NCBI RefSeq assembly: GCF_949628265.1
Contig: NC_088790.1
Location: 24,494,545-24,558,544 of the forward strand
Direction of reading: 5' to 3'
DNA: 64,000 bases
From: Cloeon dipterum
Lineage: Eukaryota > Arthropoda > Insecta > Ephemeroptera > Baetidae
The notes under the pieces are model-generated. The model was not told the origin of the DNA and did not search any database. It saw nothing but the letters and a program-made list of their open reading frames with translations. Within the stretch, counting starts at the first letter, position 1; each line of letters opens with the position of its first letter. Of the stretch, positions 37,427-54,250 are shown in pieces. A program made the position numbers and the translations under genes.

Positions 37427-38436
37427 TGATTACAAATCGTTCATTTGATTTTTTGTTTTATTTTATTTTAAATCGGATACGGGAAAATCGTACCCCGGCG
37501 TCGGCTGGTGTGTGTAGTTGTGTTTCAAGAATGGAAATAAAATACAAATATAAATTCTAATAATTAATTGTTGAACGAGAATTACTTTTAAAATATAAAA
37601 GGCGGCAAAAATGTACAGCATCTTATCGAGGTGTGTGCGAGGAAATAATAACAGATTAATTATTAAGCTCAGCTGCGTGAAATTTCGAGTTGTAGTTCTG
37701 TCTCTGTTTTTCCGTCTCTCATTTTTTTTTTGTATTTACTGGCTCTTGTCTATCAACATCGGTTATTATTATATTGTGTGGGGTGCTTTGCGTTCGTGAG
37801 TGGGATCAATTTTCCTACTGGTTTCATTACGCTATAGTAGTTTAGAGAATATAGATGAAAAGAAAGTCAACAAATGCGCCCCGCGAGGCTTACAGTTGAG
37901 AACAAAAAATCTAGATAAGCATCCTAAAAGGTGAAACATATATAGTGACGACGCGAAATTAATCAATTATATAGCCACAGTAATCTACCAATAGTCAAAA
38001 AGCTACCTTATTAGATTTCCTTCAACTCATGCGCTGCTGCTGTGAGTGTCAAGGCAAAAATCATGATCTGCGTTTGCGCCTCAAAAACCAAAGGGCGATG
38101 ATTTCTGCCTGCAATGTCCCAAGTACAATGTGTGTGTGTATGTGTGTGTCGTGGTAGTTTTATATTCACTTAATTACGTTTAAACGTTCACCTATTGTTA
38201 CCCATTGTTGCACATCATCTTATCTGCTAGAGGGTTACTAAAGAAAAGAAAGTAACATAATTATCGTATTAATTATTTCTATCGTAGCCTTTTCTTTGAA
38301 ACACGACTGCTTCCAAAGTGCGTGTGTAGCGAATTAAAAAAAGAAAAGATGGCGCCCAGCTGGACGCTCGAAATCAACTGAGGTAAACCGGTGTGATTCT
38401 GCTCCGTGGTGTGTGTTTGTTTATTTGTGTGTTGCA

Positions 38437-38463
38437 TTTGTTTGTTTGTTTGTTTGTTTGTTT
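38437..38463. repeat. (TTTG)n microsatellite
   Basis: About six tandem TTTG units inside the Imp 3' UTR. Confidence 0.85.
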
Positions 38464-38633
38464 TTTTCTCCTACAGAGACTTGACATGAAAATCAGAGCC
38501 CGTGAAAGGGTAAAACGAATGGGTTGTGATGTAGTTCGCCGCCTGGTATGAATAGTGTCCCATTAGAATTGTTTAGACATTTTCTTCGCAACTGCGTCGC
38601 GTGCGAATTTATATTGAAACAGAACTCTTGTGT

Positions 38634-38641
38634 TGAGGTAG
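38634..38641 (-). promoter_or_regulatory. let-7 seed match (8-mer) in Imp 3' UTR
   Basis: A second CTACCTCA in the mRNA sense, about 1.2 kb from the first 8-mer. Confidence 0.6.
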
Positions 38642-39042
38642 CGTTTGTTTCTTTAATTTGTCGTTTTTCGCAAATTATGAATGCGTAACTTGTTGGTCAG
38701 AGATTCGGATCTCCTCTCGAGGTTTGCGAAAAATTATAAACTCCGGAATGGCAGAGTGTGAAAAAGGAAGTTAGTGTGTCGCGTTTGGTGGCAAGCAATT
38801 TCGCTTGTTTTTCTTTTGTTTGGAGTGTGAAGGTTGTAGTTTAGCTCTCCGCGTCAGTTTGGTCTGGAAGTTGTGAGTGTGTAGCTAGTTTTCCGACTTC
38901 CGGCCCGCCGCCTTGGGCCCAGACTGTGTACGTGTGTGTGTATATCACAAGGCAAACGCACCATTCGACCGAAAATTTCTTGTTTACTTTCACCCAGATG
39001 ATAGTTTTCTTAGCTTCGAGGCGAATTCCTTGATATATATGC

Positions 39043-39168
39043 GTGGTCATAAAGCGATCTATTTTCTCACGGCGGAGGTCGTGGACGTTCTGATTGGTTT
39101 ACGTATTGGTTGGCCAATCAGAACGCCCGCGGTCCTCCGCCAAGTGAAATAGATCGCTTTTCGACCAC
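39043..39168. repeat. Hairpin-forming inverted repeat in the Imp 3' UTR
   Basis: The left arm (39043-39098, with 'agcgatctattt', 'ggcggagg' and 'cgttctgattgg') is matched by the reverse complement of 39112-39168, leaving a loop of about 13 nt. Either a small fold-back element or a structured RNA element. Confidence 0.75.
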
Positions 39169-40048
39169 TCACAACGCGGAATTTGCTTTGGAGGGAAGGA
39201 ACTTCTACTTTTAAACCATCATCTTGAAATTCTTGGTCAAATTAATGAGCTTCCCTTGCAAGAAAAGGCGGATTTGAGTCGACTTTTCGAGTTTGCTTGA
39301 ACAAAGAGGTCTGTTGTGTGTTGGTTGGCTTTCTTCTTTTCTTCAAATTGTGTGTGGTTTGTTTCGTTTGTTTGTTGGATCGTTTTCGAACATCGTGTTA
39401 TTTTTGACTGAGAAATACGTATTCGGATGTAAAATCGATTGATTTTCGACAGGTTGGCCGAGAGTGTTTTGGTACCGTATTAGTTTCGTGTTTTATTTAA
39501 CTCAGAGGGGAAGGCTTCATGAAATATGGTGTAGTTTCTGCTTTTTCGAGTCTGCGTTTAAATGAACAAATGATGTGTTTGCTGTTTTCTTTTTCGTTTA
39601 ATGCGTGCAGCTCCGTTCTCCCCAGCATTCATTAGCCTTATTTCTCAAAAACAAAATACGAACAGTGGGCCCGGTGGCGAGACAAAAGTCTAAACAACTT
39701 TTAAGAACACAAAAGAAACAAAACCACCGGCGCCGCTACCAATCGAAAAGTTTCTTTCTCTCGCAAGGAAAGAAATCAATGTTCGCTCAACTTTTTTTTT
39801 AAAAAAGAGATTTCTCTCGTCATTTCGTCGCTTTTTTACCCAACAATGTATCAAAAATAAATTTCATTTCATTTTTGTTTAAAACATCTTCATCATTATC
39901 AATAATGACTGTTTCACCACACAACAATGATGGTCTCATTTTACTTTGTACTGAGATAGAGTGTGTTAGTCGGCGCGGCGCGGGGCCGTCCGAGCCCGCG
40001 CCCCCGCCGGCGGCCGCTTTTAAAAATATATACCGTTATATTTTTATA

Positions 40049-40055
40049 CCCTGAG
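40049..40055 (-). promoter_or_regulatory. miR-125/lin-4 seed match (7-mer) in Imp 3' UTR
   Basis: The mRNA sense reads CTCAGGG, complementary to miR-125 nucleotides 2-8. Confidence 0.45.
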
Positions 40056-40795
40056 AAACAATTCGATCGGCGGCCACCTTTCGCGAGGGAAGCAAGGGCG
40101 GCCCGCGAGTGCGTGCGCGCCGCTGCACAGAGAAACCCGTCTGCGTGCAGCGTTCTCATTTAATAAGCCACTTTTTTCTCTTAAAAAATAATATTATAGT
40201 TGCAGTCTTATCAAAACATAAGACATTCCTCGCGTCTCCTCTCGTAAACCTCAAATATTATGGCAAACTTTTTCAATTTTTCTTCCGTAAAAAATCACTC
40301 CATCCACATTTGTCTTCAGTAAAAACCATCGTAGCTCTGCAGTTTCTAACCACAATCTCTTATTTTTTTCCTTGCAGCTAACCTCTTTCTTTTTTTTCTC
40401 TCTCTCTCTCTCTCCCTCATGTACAATTAAATCCTTAATTTTTAATCGTCCCAGCCTCGCGTATCACCACTAGCGTAAAATATTATCCGTTTCGGAGGCG
40501 GGGACGAATTCCTTTCCATTCCTTGTCGCGCGAATCGTGTAATGACTAAAGCACCAAAGCTACGCATCGTCTTCAATGCCCACACCTTCTGTCCTCGTCT
40601 CATAATTTAAATTGAGCAAATATGCACTGTACTCAACCACTCAGACGGTGTGCACCTTAATTACTTCAACTTACTTCTCGTTAACGTGTTCCACGAAAAA
40701 GCAAAGAGAGACAACGAGGAAAGGGCCAGCCTCGACTGCTCCACAAAAATAGTACAACTCTGGCTCTCGGCTGCCCCGTTCTTCGCGTCCCTGGA

Positions 40796-40803
40796 TCCCT
40801 GAG
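40796..40803 (-). promoter_or_regulatory. miR-125/lin-4 seed match (8-mer) in Imp 3' UTR
   Basis: The mRNA sense reads CTCAGGGA, a full 8-mer for miR-125, about 360 nt after the stop codon. Confidence 0.55.
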
Positions 40804-41158
40804 TAAGGTTGCTTGCGTACCTTACCTTTCTTTTAACTGTGTGAGTTTACTTTTAAACAATCTCCTCTGTTTATATAATCAACTCTGATCTAACAAAAAA
40901 TTCTTGCACGTGTTTGTGTGTATGTATGTGTGTGTGTATTTATTTCTTTTTTTTAGCCTCCCAAAGAGAAGGCCTGCTTCTCCGTTGTAGTTCTCCTATA
41001 GCGTTGTCTTCTCTTTGGTATTTTGCCTGTTTAAAAAGTACGAGGTATTTCGGTTGCACCATTTTTAACACCCCCACCCCCTCCCCGCCCGTGTCACCCC
41101 TTAACACTTAATTTTGTTTGTTTGTTTCATTCTTGAGTTACTACTGGCCGTGCATGTG

Positions 41159-45882
<4,724 letters not shown>

Positions 45883-48800
45883 CTGAAACAGAGCCAAAAG
45901 CACTCGTTTTACGATCCGAGAAAGGGAAAGAACAAGTCATGCAAAATTTCGAGCAGGAAAAGCGCCGATTTCCGAGAAGCGGTGTGCTTCCCCGAACCGA
46001 GTAATTGCGCACATGTTGCTACCGAGTAATGCAGGTCTCATTACGGCTGCGGGCATGCAAAGTACTGACTGACGCGGCCCCGCACTCGGCACACACACAC
46101 ACTCACTCACTCTCTTTCTCTGTGTGTGTGTGTGTCGACTTACGCCAAAACGCAGCACGACGCCCACCCAGGCAAAAAATCGATAGCAAGAAAAGTCGAG
46201 TGGCCTGCAGCGGCTCATGAATGGAGCCTCCTGCCTACTGCTCACTCAGTTCGCTTCATCAAATAGTAATATGCGAGAGGAGGAAGTCACTGCCTTTACA
46301 GCTAATCGGCTGCTTTCCGAGAAAAGTAATAATAATGCTCAGCGAGGAAATTCAGTAATAGTCCCCGTTCCTTGTACGCTTGTAGTAAAAGGTGGAATGT
46401 TGGTTTGTATTGATCGTCAATGCTAGCAGCGCAAGACAAGAAAGCCGGCTTCAATTATCTCGCACACCTTTCTTTGCTCACGTTGCCCAAATGATAATTT
46501 TAATTTTAAACGGGCCCAAATTTGATAATGACAAATTTAATTGATTCTCGGAACCTTGAAGAAAATCTAGATGAACGTGATTTATTAAAAAAATGGAAAA
46601 TTCTTAAAGGTATCAAACTGAAAAACTCCTTAATTCCATTTTGACCTATTGATCGTGTTTCTTTCCAAATTAAAAAGTGTAGCATATAAAAATCAGCAGT
46701 GACAGACATATCGGTCACGTTGCTTATTAAATAAAACTAATTTCAAACTTAAAGGGTCCAAAGGAAGTTTTTTTATTAATAACTTTGAGGAGCATTAACG
46801 TACAGGAAATTACATTCGCTTTAAGAATATGTAGATTTTTTAATATAATTATAAAAAAGTAACAGAAAATGAGCCTCAAACAAATTTTTTTCAGAATGAT
46901 GAGAATGGCAATATAATTGATTAACTTATATTAAATTTTGCTTACAAACCAAAATTCACCAAAGTTGAACAAGAACTGTGATATATAAATAATTTTAAAA
47001 TATCCGGCAAATCGATAAAAACTTAAAACTTAAAAATTATTACTCCTTAAATTCCATTAAATTTAATGCTTTTAATTTTATGAACTTCTAGCTTTTGATT
47101 CTAGTTTTCTCATTAGTCAAAATTTATTTTTCCCTTGGTCTAGCAAATGCATTAAATTCCAAAATGAAATAAATTAGACCAATTATGTAGCCTGTAAAGT
47201 ATAGAAGTAAAAACAAAAATTTAAAGCAAATTTCAAAATTTATTTTATTTACATCTTTGATTAAAAAGTGATATTAATTCTCTGTATCAATAAAGGGTAT
47301 ATTTTTAAAGTAAATTTTAGAAAATGTTATCAGCTTGTTAATTTTTTTCGTTTTATTCCTGTTTTAGGAAGTTAAATGAAAGAGACACTACAACCCTCAA
47401 GTATTTTTTGACAAGTCAAAAATAACCAAAAATCGATTGTCTCATCAATAATTGTTTACAAAACGAATTTCCCCAAAATCTGCATTTTAATAATTTTCTG
47501 CCTCAGTAAATCCCTAAATTCGGGAATCAATTTCAAACTAGGCATATCTAATCAATTTTAATTTCATTCAAATTTGTTTTTTATATCATATAGGCACACA
47601 AACTATAAAAAAACATATTTTTTTCATTATTCTTACACAAATTTCAGCCGGTAAAGATCAAGAAACTGCAACCATTAGTGTAAAACCAGGTCATATATTA
47701 ACCCTTTTCCCGCATTAAATAACTTTAACCTCTCCTAATCGCATTCATATCTTAAACCGCAATGGAATTCGTGTTCACAGAAGTATGTAGTATTGTGCGT
47801 GCTCAACATCATCATTTCATAAGGCGGGCACATTCCATCTGCTCTCGAGCGAAACGCAAATTACGCACACCTCGTTTACAAGCAGCAGACAAAATCTGTG
47901 TGCGAATTCCGCGATTTCGTTTTTTCCTCTTCCCTTCCGCAGCTTGATAAAAAAAATTTAAATAAAAACTCGATGAGAAGAGCTTTGGCGCGGCTAGCTG
48001 GATGCTTGGCTTCTTATCGCCGCGATGATTAATGATGCGCACTCGTCTGCTTCAAGGTGTATTCACCTTGTCCAAAAAACATACATGATAATCAAATATT
48101 GGCAGCAAGCAACGCCGGCATTGCTCTCTTTGCCACGCTAATGCTGACAAATTGCGCTCCAGCCTGTCGTAAATCATGCAAACTCGCTCCCAGGGGACAA
48201 AAAATTAAGCAGTATAGATGGCACAAAAAGGATTCTTTGATTATAAGCTGGCAAAATCCCATATTTTGTTGCCAAATTATCGATTATGGCTGAAAGATAT
48301 TTTACTCCAGTCAAACTTTAGCCCTTAGACACTTTTTATTAATTTAATGTGGCTAAAAAATAATTATTTGAAACTTTACAAAGGAAATTAGCAAAATTAA
48401 GTTTTCTATAAATTGAAATTTATTTAATTTCTTCCACCCTTGACCAAAATTGCTCATTTTGACCAATTTTTAATGTTTTTTATAGTTTATTTGGAACACT
48501 TTTTTGGATTTAAACCTTATCCGTATCCAGCTGAAGTATAAATGAATTTAACAAATATTCAAAAGGTTTTCTTGAGTTCAACATTTAAAGAAAATCCAGA
48601 GTCGTAAATTTAATGCACTTGGCAAGTAAAACGAGCTGAAAATCTTCCACTCCAAGGTTCACAGACGCCTAACCAAGCAGATAAAGTGTCAAGTAATCTG
48701 GCGAATTTCCTTTCTCAGTGCACGCAGTCGCTTGGGAGCGATAAAAAGCGCGGCGTCATCAAGGAATTTGGCCAAGAAGGAGGCAATTCAGGCCATGCAA

Positions 48801-49850
48801 ATTTATTAATCACAAAATAATTACGCCGGCCGCACGCTGAGAGGCGTAGCGAATTATCTAAACAGCGTATAACTCGGAAATTTATTCCTTTACATTACCC
48901 ATGTCATTTTTAGCGATTAATCATATTTCACGACCAAAATAAAAATATACTTTTTACTGTTTCTTGAATAGACTACAAATAATTCAATACATAAAAAACT
49001 TTTTAAACTGTAGGAAATTGAGCCTGAATTCTTTTAGATATTTGAACGAAAAACTTTACAGTTTAAATAGGACTATTACAGGAAAATTAGCAATATAATG
49101 CATTTTTTGATATTACAGGCTCTAGAAAGCTGCCCATTGAATCTAATGTTTGTGTAATAAATCATCAAGCAAACTCTAAAATGTGCATAATTAAATCAGT
49201 ACAGAGAGAATGTCTGATTTTTTTTAAGGAATTAAACGATTTTTCGTTTTTTCTACGTTTTTTTCACCAGATTTCGACTTCTTTCATCAAGATCTATGAG
49301 CTAAAATGAACAAATTTTGCGGGAAATGTTCCTGATTGTGAAATAAAGTGATTTTACAACAGGGAAACTGGGCTCAATTTTTCTCAAAATTTTTAACGGC
49401 ACCCTGGATTAACTTTTAATTAATATTTTAGGTTAAATAATTGTTTTTCAGATTTTTTAAGCAAATAACCAATCAAAAGACCAGCCAAATCACCTGATAA
49501 ATTAAATATGTTTTTATCGGAATTAAATCACCTTTTTACTAATTTTATGTGAAAATTTTTTTGTTTTTTTTAAATAAAATTTTTTTTAATTGAGTGTTGT
49601 AGTGTTCTGATTGGTTAAATAGTTTTCCATCAAGTACATTGGCTGTTCAGCTGGAAACACATTTTTTGTTGTCATTAAATAAATATTAAAATCAAAAAGA
49701 AAACACACACATAAACATGACAGCTGACGAAGCAGCGAACGGTCAGCTGCGTCGGTTCCGAACGAAAAAAGGACCAATAATTTTATCGCTATCAGCGGGC
49801 CCCAGATAAGAAGCGGATCGATGCCCCTCTTCGGAGACGGCGTTGCCGAA
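45883..49850. other. Probable Imp intron, no coding exon recognised
   Basis: Mostly AT-rich DNA. A CA/GT-rich low-complexity patch lies at 46090-46135. A strong minus-strand donor (GGC|GTAAGT near 46138) follows a short open frame, but its phase does not fit the next Imp exon, so it is at best a non-coding alternative first exon. A GC-richer patch at 47760-48190 shows nothing recognisable. Confidence 0.45.
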
Positions 49851-49858
49851 GGGCTTAC

Positions 49859-50170
49859 CTTTGGCGAGGGTGGTGCTCAGGTCGGCGGCCTGGCTGCAAC
49901 TGATTGCGAGCCCGGGGCCCGCTCGCCACGTGGCTGCACACGCACTCGCGTCTTTTTATCGATCGAGTGCGTGGACGCGGATTGTGCGTCTCCGAGTCGC
50001 CGCCGCCACCGCCACCGCCGCCGCAGCTGCGTGAGTAGTACAAACTGCTCGATAAAATGCGTACTACACCATTGTGGACGCGGCCCCCCAGGCGCCACTC
50101 CGTTTGCACAGTCGCAAAAGCCGGCCGCCGGCAAAGCCGACCTGATACCGCCTTTCAGGTACCCCAACCT
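49859..50170 (-). other. Candidate non-coding 5' exon or promoter of Imp
   Basis: GC-rich patch with many CpGs, ending on the minus strand in CCAAAG|GTAAGC, a good donor facing the Imp coding exons. The frame that would join Imp in phase is open back to a TGA near 50155 but contains no ATG, so if used it would be 5' UTR. No initiator was identified. Confidence 0.3.
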
Positions 50171-50200
50171 GCACCCCTGCTGCTTTTACGAAACAACGTG

Positions 50201-53200
50201 AGGCTTATGCCAATGTTTAATGTGTGCTGAGGATTAAGATGGCGCCACTGCGGAATTCGATTTTTCTTTGGTTGGGAAATTACTGCGATGATGAGCACTA
50301 CGGCTGTGAATTTTAATAGGTTTTCGGCTTTTAGACACTTTAACGTACAAATTAAATGGTTTATAGAGACATTGTTACAGTATTTTTACAGTAAAAATCT
50401 CCAGTTCTTATTTAAATGTCAAGATATTCGTTATTTTTTTAAGAAGAATTTGTAAATATGCACGAATATTACTTGATTTGTACTTTTCTGTCTGAAACTG
50501 AAAAAGAGTGTAACAAATAAATTGAAAGGCGAATTTATTTCTTTTGAGAGCGTAATTTACCATTTTAAAATCATACCTACACCTAAATAAATAAATACAA
50601 TCTTGCATTACAACGAAAACAATTAAGACATGTTTTATTCCATGTTCAAAGATGTGTGAATGATGCGAAAATATTAAAAAAATCTGAGCTGGAAAATTGA
50701 AATGAACATTCAGTCTAGAAAATTGCAACAAAGTGGAAAATCGGTTTTGACTGAAATCTGAGAAAATATTCATTTGACTAAATAAATATTCCACTATGAA
50801 ATTAAATCATGAGAAATAGTTTTAATATTAAATTTGCACTTATCCTTCAATTTTGGCCGGTTTTTACCGTTTTCAACCGTTTTTTAGACGCCTGTAATAT
50901 GCTTTCTGACGGTTTTGGCAATATTAGCCGGTTTTTAGACAACTTTAAGTATGTATAGCAGCCACTTGCCCTAATTTTTATAATTTTAATTAACAAAGGT
51001 CAAGACAAGTACAACGGTGAGTACAATTTGTAGTTCAGGTAAATATAGAAGCAGAGATAAGGGCTGAAAATATTTGCATACATAAAAAGTATATCATTTC
51101 GTTTTTGTGTTTTCAAATTTTAAGTTAAATAGGGTTAGTAAAAAAAGAGCAATTCTGACATTCAGAACCAACAGTTGTCGCAAAAATCAATTACAAAAAT
51201 CGAAATGTTTGGTTTTTTAGTTTCAAATTGGAATTTCTCGAAAAAATCCGTCTGAAATTTTCGTACAAGTTCACACGTGCATAGAGACTAGTTTTGAAGG
51301 AGTTTTCAGATTTAAAAAAAATAGTAATAGTTGCAACAGTTACGAAAAACGTTCTAAATATTGAGAAAATGACCCTTATGACCTTTGACCTAAACCGATG
51401 GCCTAAAATTTGGTGTTCATTCGCTTTGAATTGACGAGAACAATTCAATGTATACTTCCTTTTTTTAAAAATTGAACAAATATATTGCTGTCTGAAAATC
51501 TAAAAAAATCACAACTAATATGAATTAAAAATGTTAAAAATGAGACATATTAATAACTCTAGTTACCAATCAAATAGAAATCATTTCTATTAAAGCTGTT
51601 CTTTATCGGTATTTCAATTCACGGTAAAATTTAGAAGATTTTTGCCGCACAGGATAAGAGAATTTATTTTAACGACTTCAGTCCAAACACAGACTATCAC
51701 AAAAATTCAAAATATTTAGTCTTAAATATTATGCAAATTTGTAAAATGACAACTGTAAATAGAGAAATCAATAAAAATGTAAAAATAAATTTTATGAATT
51801 TTGAATTCCCTGCCATGAAAAGAATTCCAAGAAAAGACAACTTTTCCAGCCTTTTTCAATGTTATAATTTTCCATTCCTATTTCTCACCCAGTTCAAGAG
51901 AGCCCAGGGCCGCACCTTCATCGATCCCAGTACAAATAATAGTAGAAATTTCCATTTGCACCGGTGCCAAAGAGAATTAGCAGGCATAGTTGAAGGGGAG
52001 CAGAGAGAAGGAATTATATTTGTTGCGTTTGCATTGCCACACACGCGCATAATTGATCATCATTGTTTGCGTAAGGGCCCGATCTGCATAAGACACACTA
52101 CACACTACCTTGAGATGCGCCACGGTGCATTGAACCGCAGCAAAGCAAAAGCAAAGCTGGATGGATGGATAAATGCCTTATTGGGACTGCGCGCGCGGGG
52201 CAGCTGGCCTTCCACTCGCTTTTATACATTATTCAAGGGCCGGCGCGAGCGAGCGAGCGAGCGAAGGAAGTCGCTCTTTGTGTGTGCATACACGCTCCAT
52301 CATTGTTTTCGTGCCTTAATCTAGCTCGTCGTGCAGATTAATTGACTCATTTGCATTAATTTCAACTGAAGGAAAACAAAACTCGATTTATTTATTTATT
52401 AGACAAAAAATTGTTTGTTCAGTACTAAAGTGAATGGTTTCTTTAAAATTGCTGATGATGTAGCCAAATTTGTTCGATAAATCTAACGATTTTTCTATTT
52501 TTGGGAGCGTAAAAGACGGGAAAAAATTTGCTCAACATTAGATTTCAGAATAAATGTGGAGGTTCTGCTCTTCAAAAATTTTTTAAAAATATTACAGAGC
52601 ATCTGAACCAAACAGGAAATGTTTAATTGTTTTCGGAATGTCCATTAATACCTATCAATTGATTTTTCTAGAGCCAAAGTAAAAAAATTCAAATATTTTC
52701 GAACCAGCGAAAAATAAAAATTTTACAAGGAGAACAGCCGAATTGTTACAAATAAATTATTTCAAGGGAGAAAATATTTACATTTATGCAAAACAAAAAA
52801 ACTGCTCTCCGCCGGAGCAAACTTTGTCGGCTGGAATTAAAAAAAAATAGATCACAACGGAAAAGCGTTGGACGCGTCGCAACGAATTTTTGCGTGTGCG
52901 GCCGCGCAAATAGAGCAAAAGTTTCCGCGAAACTGCCGAGTAGAGGCTTTTATAGGCAAGAAGAAAAAGAAACAGCTTCGGATTTCACTGTTGCATTGTG
53001 CACGGGGCGAGTTTGAGTTGTTTCGTTAGTAGGCCCATTCAATTTCCTCGCTGGTAGGCCGTGTCGCACACTACACCAAATGCACTCGGGGAAAAAATAA
53101 CAGCTGGCCCGAGGCACGCACGCATTGTTCTTTTGGCGAAAAGCAGCTCGCTCTGAAAGGATGTGCGCGTATATTCTTTTTGCTCTCTTTGCCGATATTG

Positions 53201-54019
53201 ACGCATCGCTTGCTCGCCGCTGCCTGGCTGGCTGGCTCTCGAGTCTTTTGTGCGAATATACGCAGATGCCTTCTGCACGCACAGTCCGCGCATGTATCCG
53301 TTGATACGTGTTTCGGATAATTTATGCGTGCAGCCCGATGTGTGCACGCGTCTCTGGTCTATTAATAGAGCCGATTATTTATTATTGCCATTCAAATTGG
53401 CTACAACCGTGAATGCGAAAAGGGAGCAAAACGAGCAGACGCTTGCTCGCTCGCTCGCTCGCTTCTTCTTCTTCTTGTTGTGCCTGCCTGCTGTCCAGCG
53501 CGTGCAAATCGCCACTCCATTATCCGCGCGCGGCGCAAATCGCATTTCGCGGCCGCCACCGGGTTCATCGACCATCGGGCACGCCGCGGTAATGCACACA
53601 CCCGACCCAAAACACCAAAACGCCGACAGGCCGACGTGCAAATTGCACTTTGATTGCTCCTCCAGGCTGCAAACCACTATTTTTCAGTCAATGCCGGCTT
53701 CAAATTTTAGAGTTCTTAGAAGGAAAGCAATAAATTGACTTCTTGGGAGACTGAAAAATTTCAATTAGTCTTTTTAACATTTTTATACCTTTTAAAGTAT
53801 TTTAAATCATTAATTTTGATGATAAATTAAAAAAAAACAATCTTTGGAGGTTTTTAATTTAATTTATATGAGAGACTAGCCAGAAAATTCGAAAGATTAA
53901 TTTTTAATAAATTAAAATTTTCGTAGTTTCTCTTTAGTTAATTTTGCTAATTATTTTGAGTAAGCTCTGCAGTGTGAAAATTAATTTCTTAAACCCAACT
54001 AAATCGATGCCTTTATTTT
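50201..54019. other. Probable intron or upstream region of Imp
   Basis: AT-rich DNA with GC-richer patches at 51890-52320 and 52850-53700. The latter contains short GCGA and TCGC repeats (52240-52264, 53438-53462). Open frames here overlap others on the opposite strand and match no family I know. Confidence 0.4.
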
Positions 54020-54250
54020 ATTAGTTCGATCTACAAGATCTGCACATCGTTGGAACGGCCAAGTCTTTGAGCATATGTGTAATTCGACCTTTTGGCAGCC
54101 ATTAGGGCGCTCAGGAACGAGATTCGGAGCCCATCAGGATGTTTCCTGAGCACCCTGATGGCTTCCGAAGGGTCAAATTGCACATATTCTGAAAGCTCTC
54201 GACTCGGCCATTCCAACGGTGTGCAGATCGCACAATTGGAACTATTACAG
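54020..54250. repeat. Palindromic (fold-back) element of about 230 bp
   Basis: The left arm (to about 54115, with 'gatctgcac', 'cgttggaacggcc' and 'gcgctcagga') is matched by the reverse complement of the right arm (about 54143-54250, 'tcctgagcaccctgatggc' to 'gtgcagatc'). A spacer of about 27 bp separates them. The two opposite-strand open frames here resemble each other only because of the palindrome. Confidence 0.75.

Larger units (their letters stand above)
36401..41158 (-). promoter_or_regulatory. Imp: Long 3' UTR of Imp (about 4.7 kb)
   Basis: From the Imp stop (41159-41161) to a canonical poly(A) signal at 36419-36424 there is no coding exon on either strand. Imp genes of other insects are known for long, microRNA-controlled 3' UTRs. 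In the mRNA sense this segment holds two 8-mer and one 7-mer let-7 seed matches, one 8-mer and one 7-mer miR-125 match, a hairpin of about 126 nt, and short GT and TTTG tracts. Extent is inferred; alternative poly(A) sites inside it are likely. Confidence 0.7.

Noticed and set aside
40131-40140. miR-100 site in the Imp 3' UTR
   Set aside because: Only a 6-mer match without an A opposite position 1, too weak to claim although it would complete the let-7 cluster set.
45937-46245. Minus-strand open frame with a good GTAAGT donor as the first coding exon of Imp
   Set aside because: The frame containing its ATGs ends in phase 0 at the donor, whereas the next Imp exon needs phase 2, and it shows no RRM similarity.
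51731-52324. 197-aa open frame on the plus strand
   Set aside because: No domain, biased by low stop density in a GC-richer patch, no upstream or downstream exon, and a different frame is open on the other strand.
53250-53738. 162-aa open frame in a GC-rich patch
   Set aside because: Contains simple repeats (TCGC, CTT) and overlaps open frames of 100 aa and more on the opposite strand; composition explains it.
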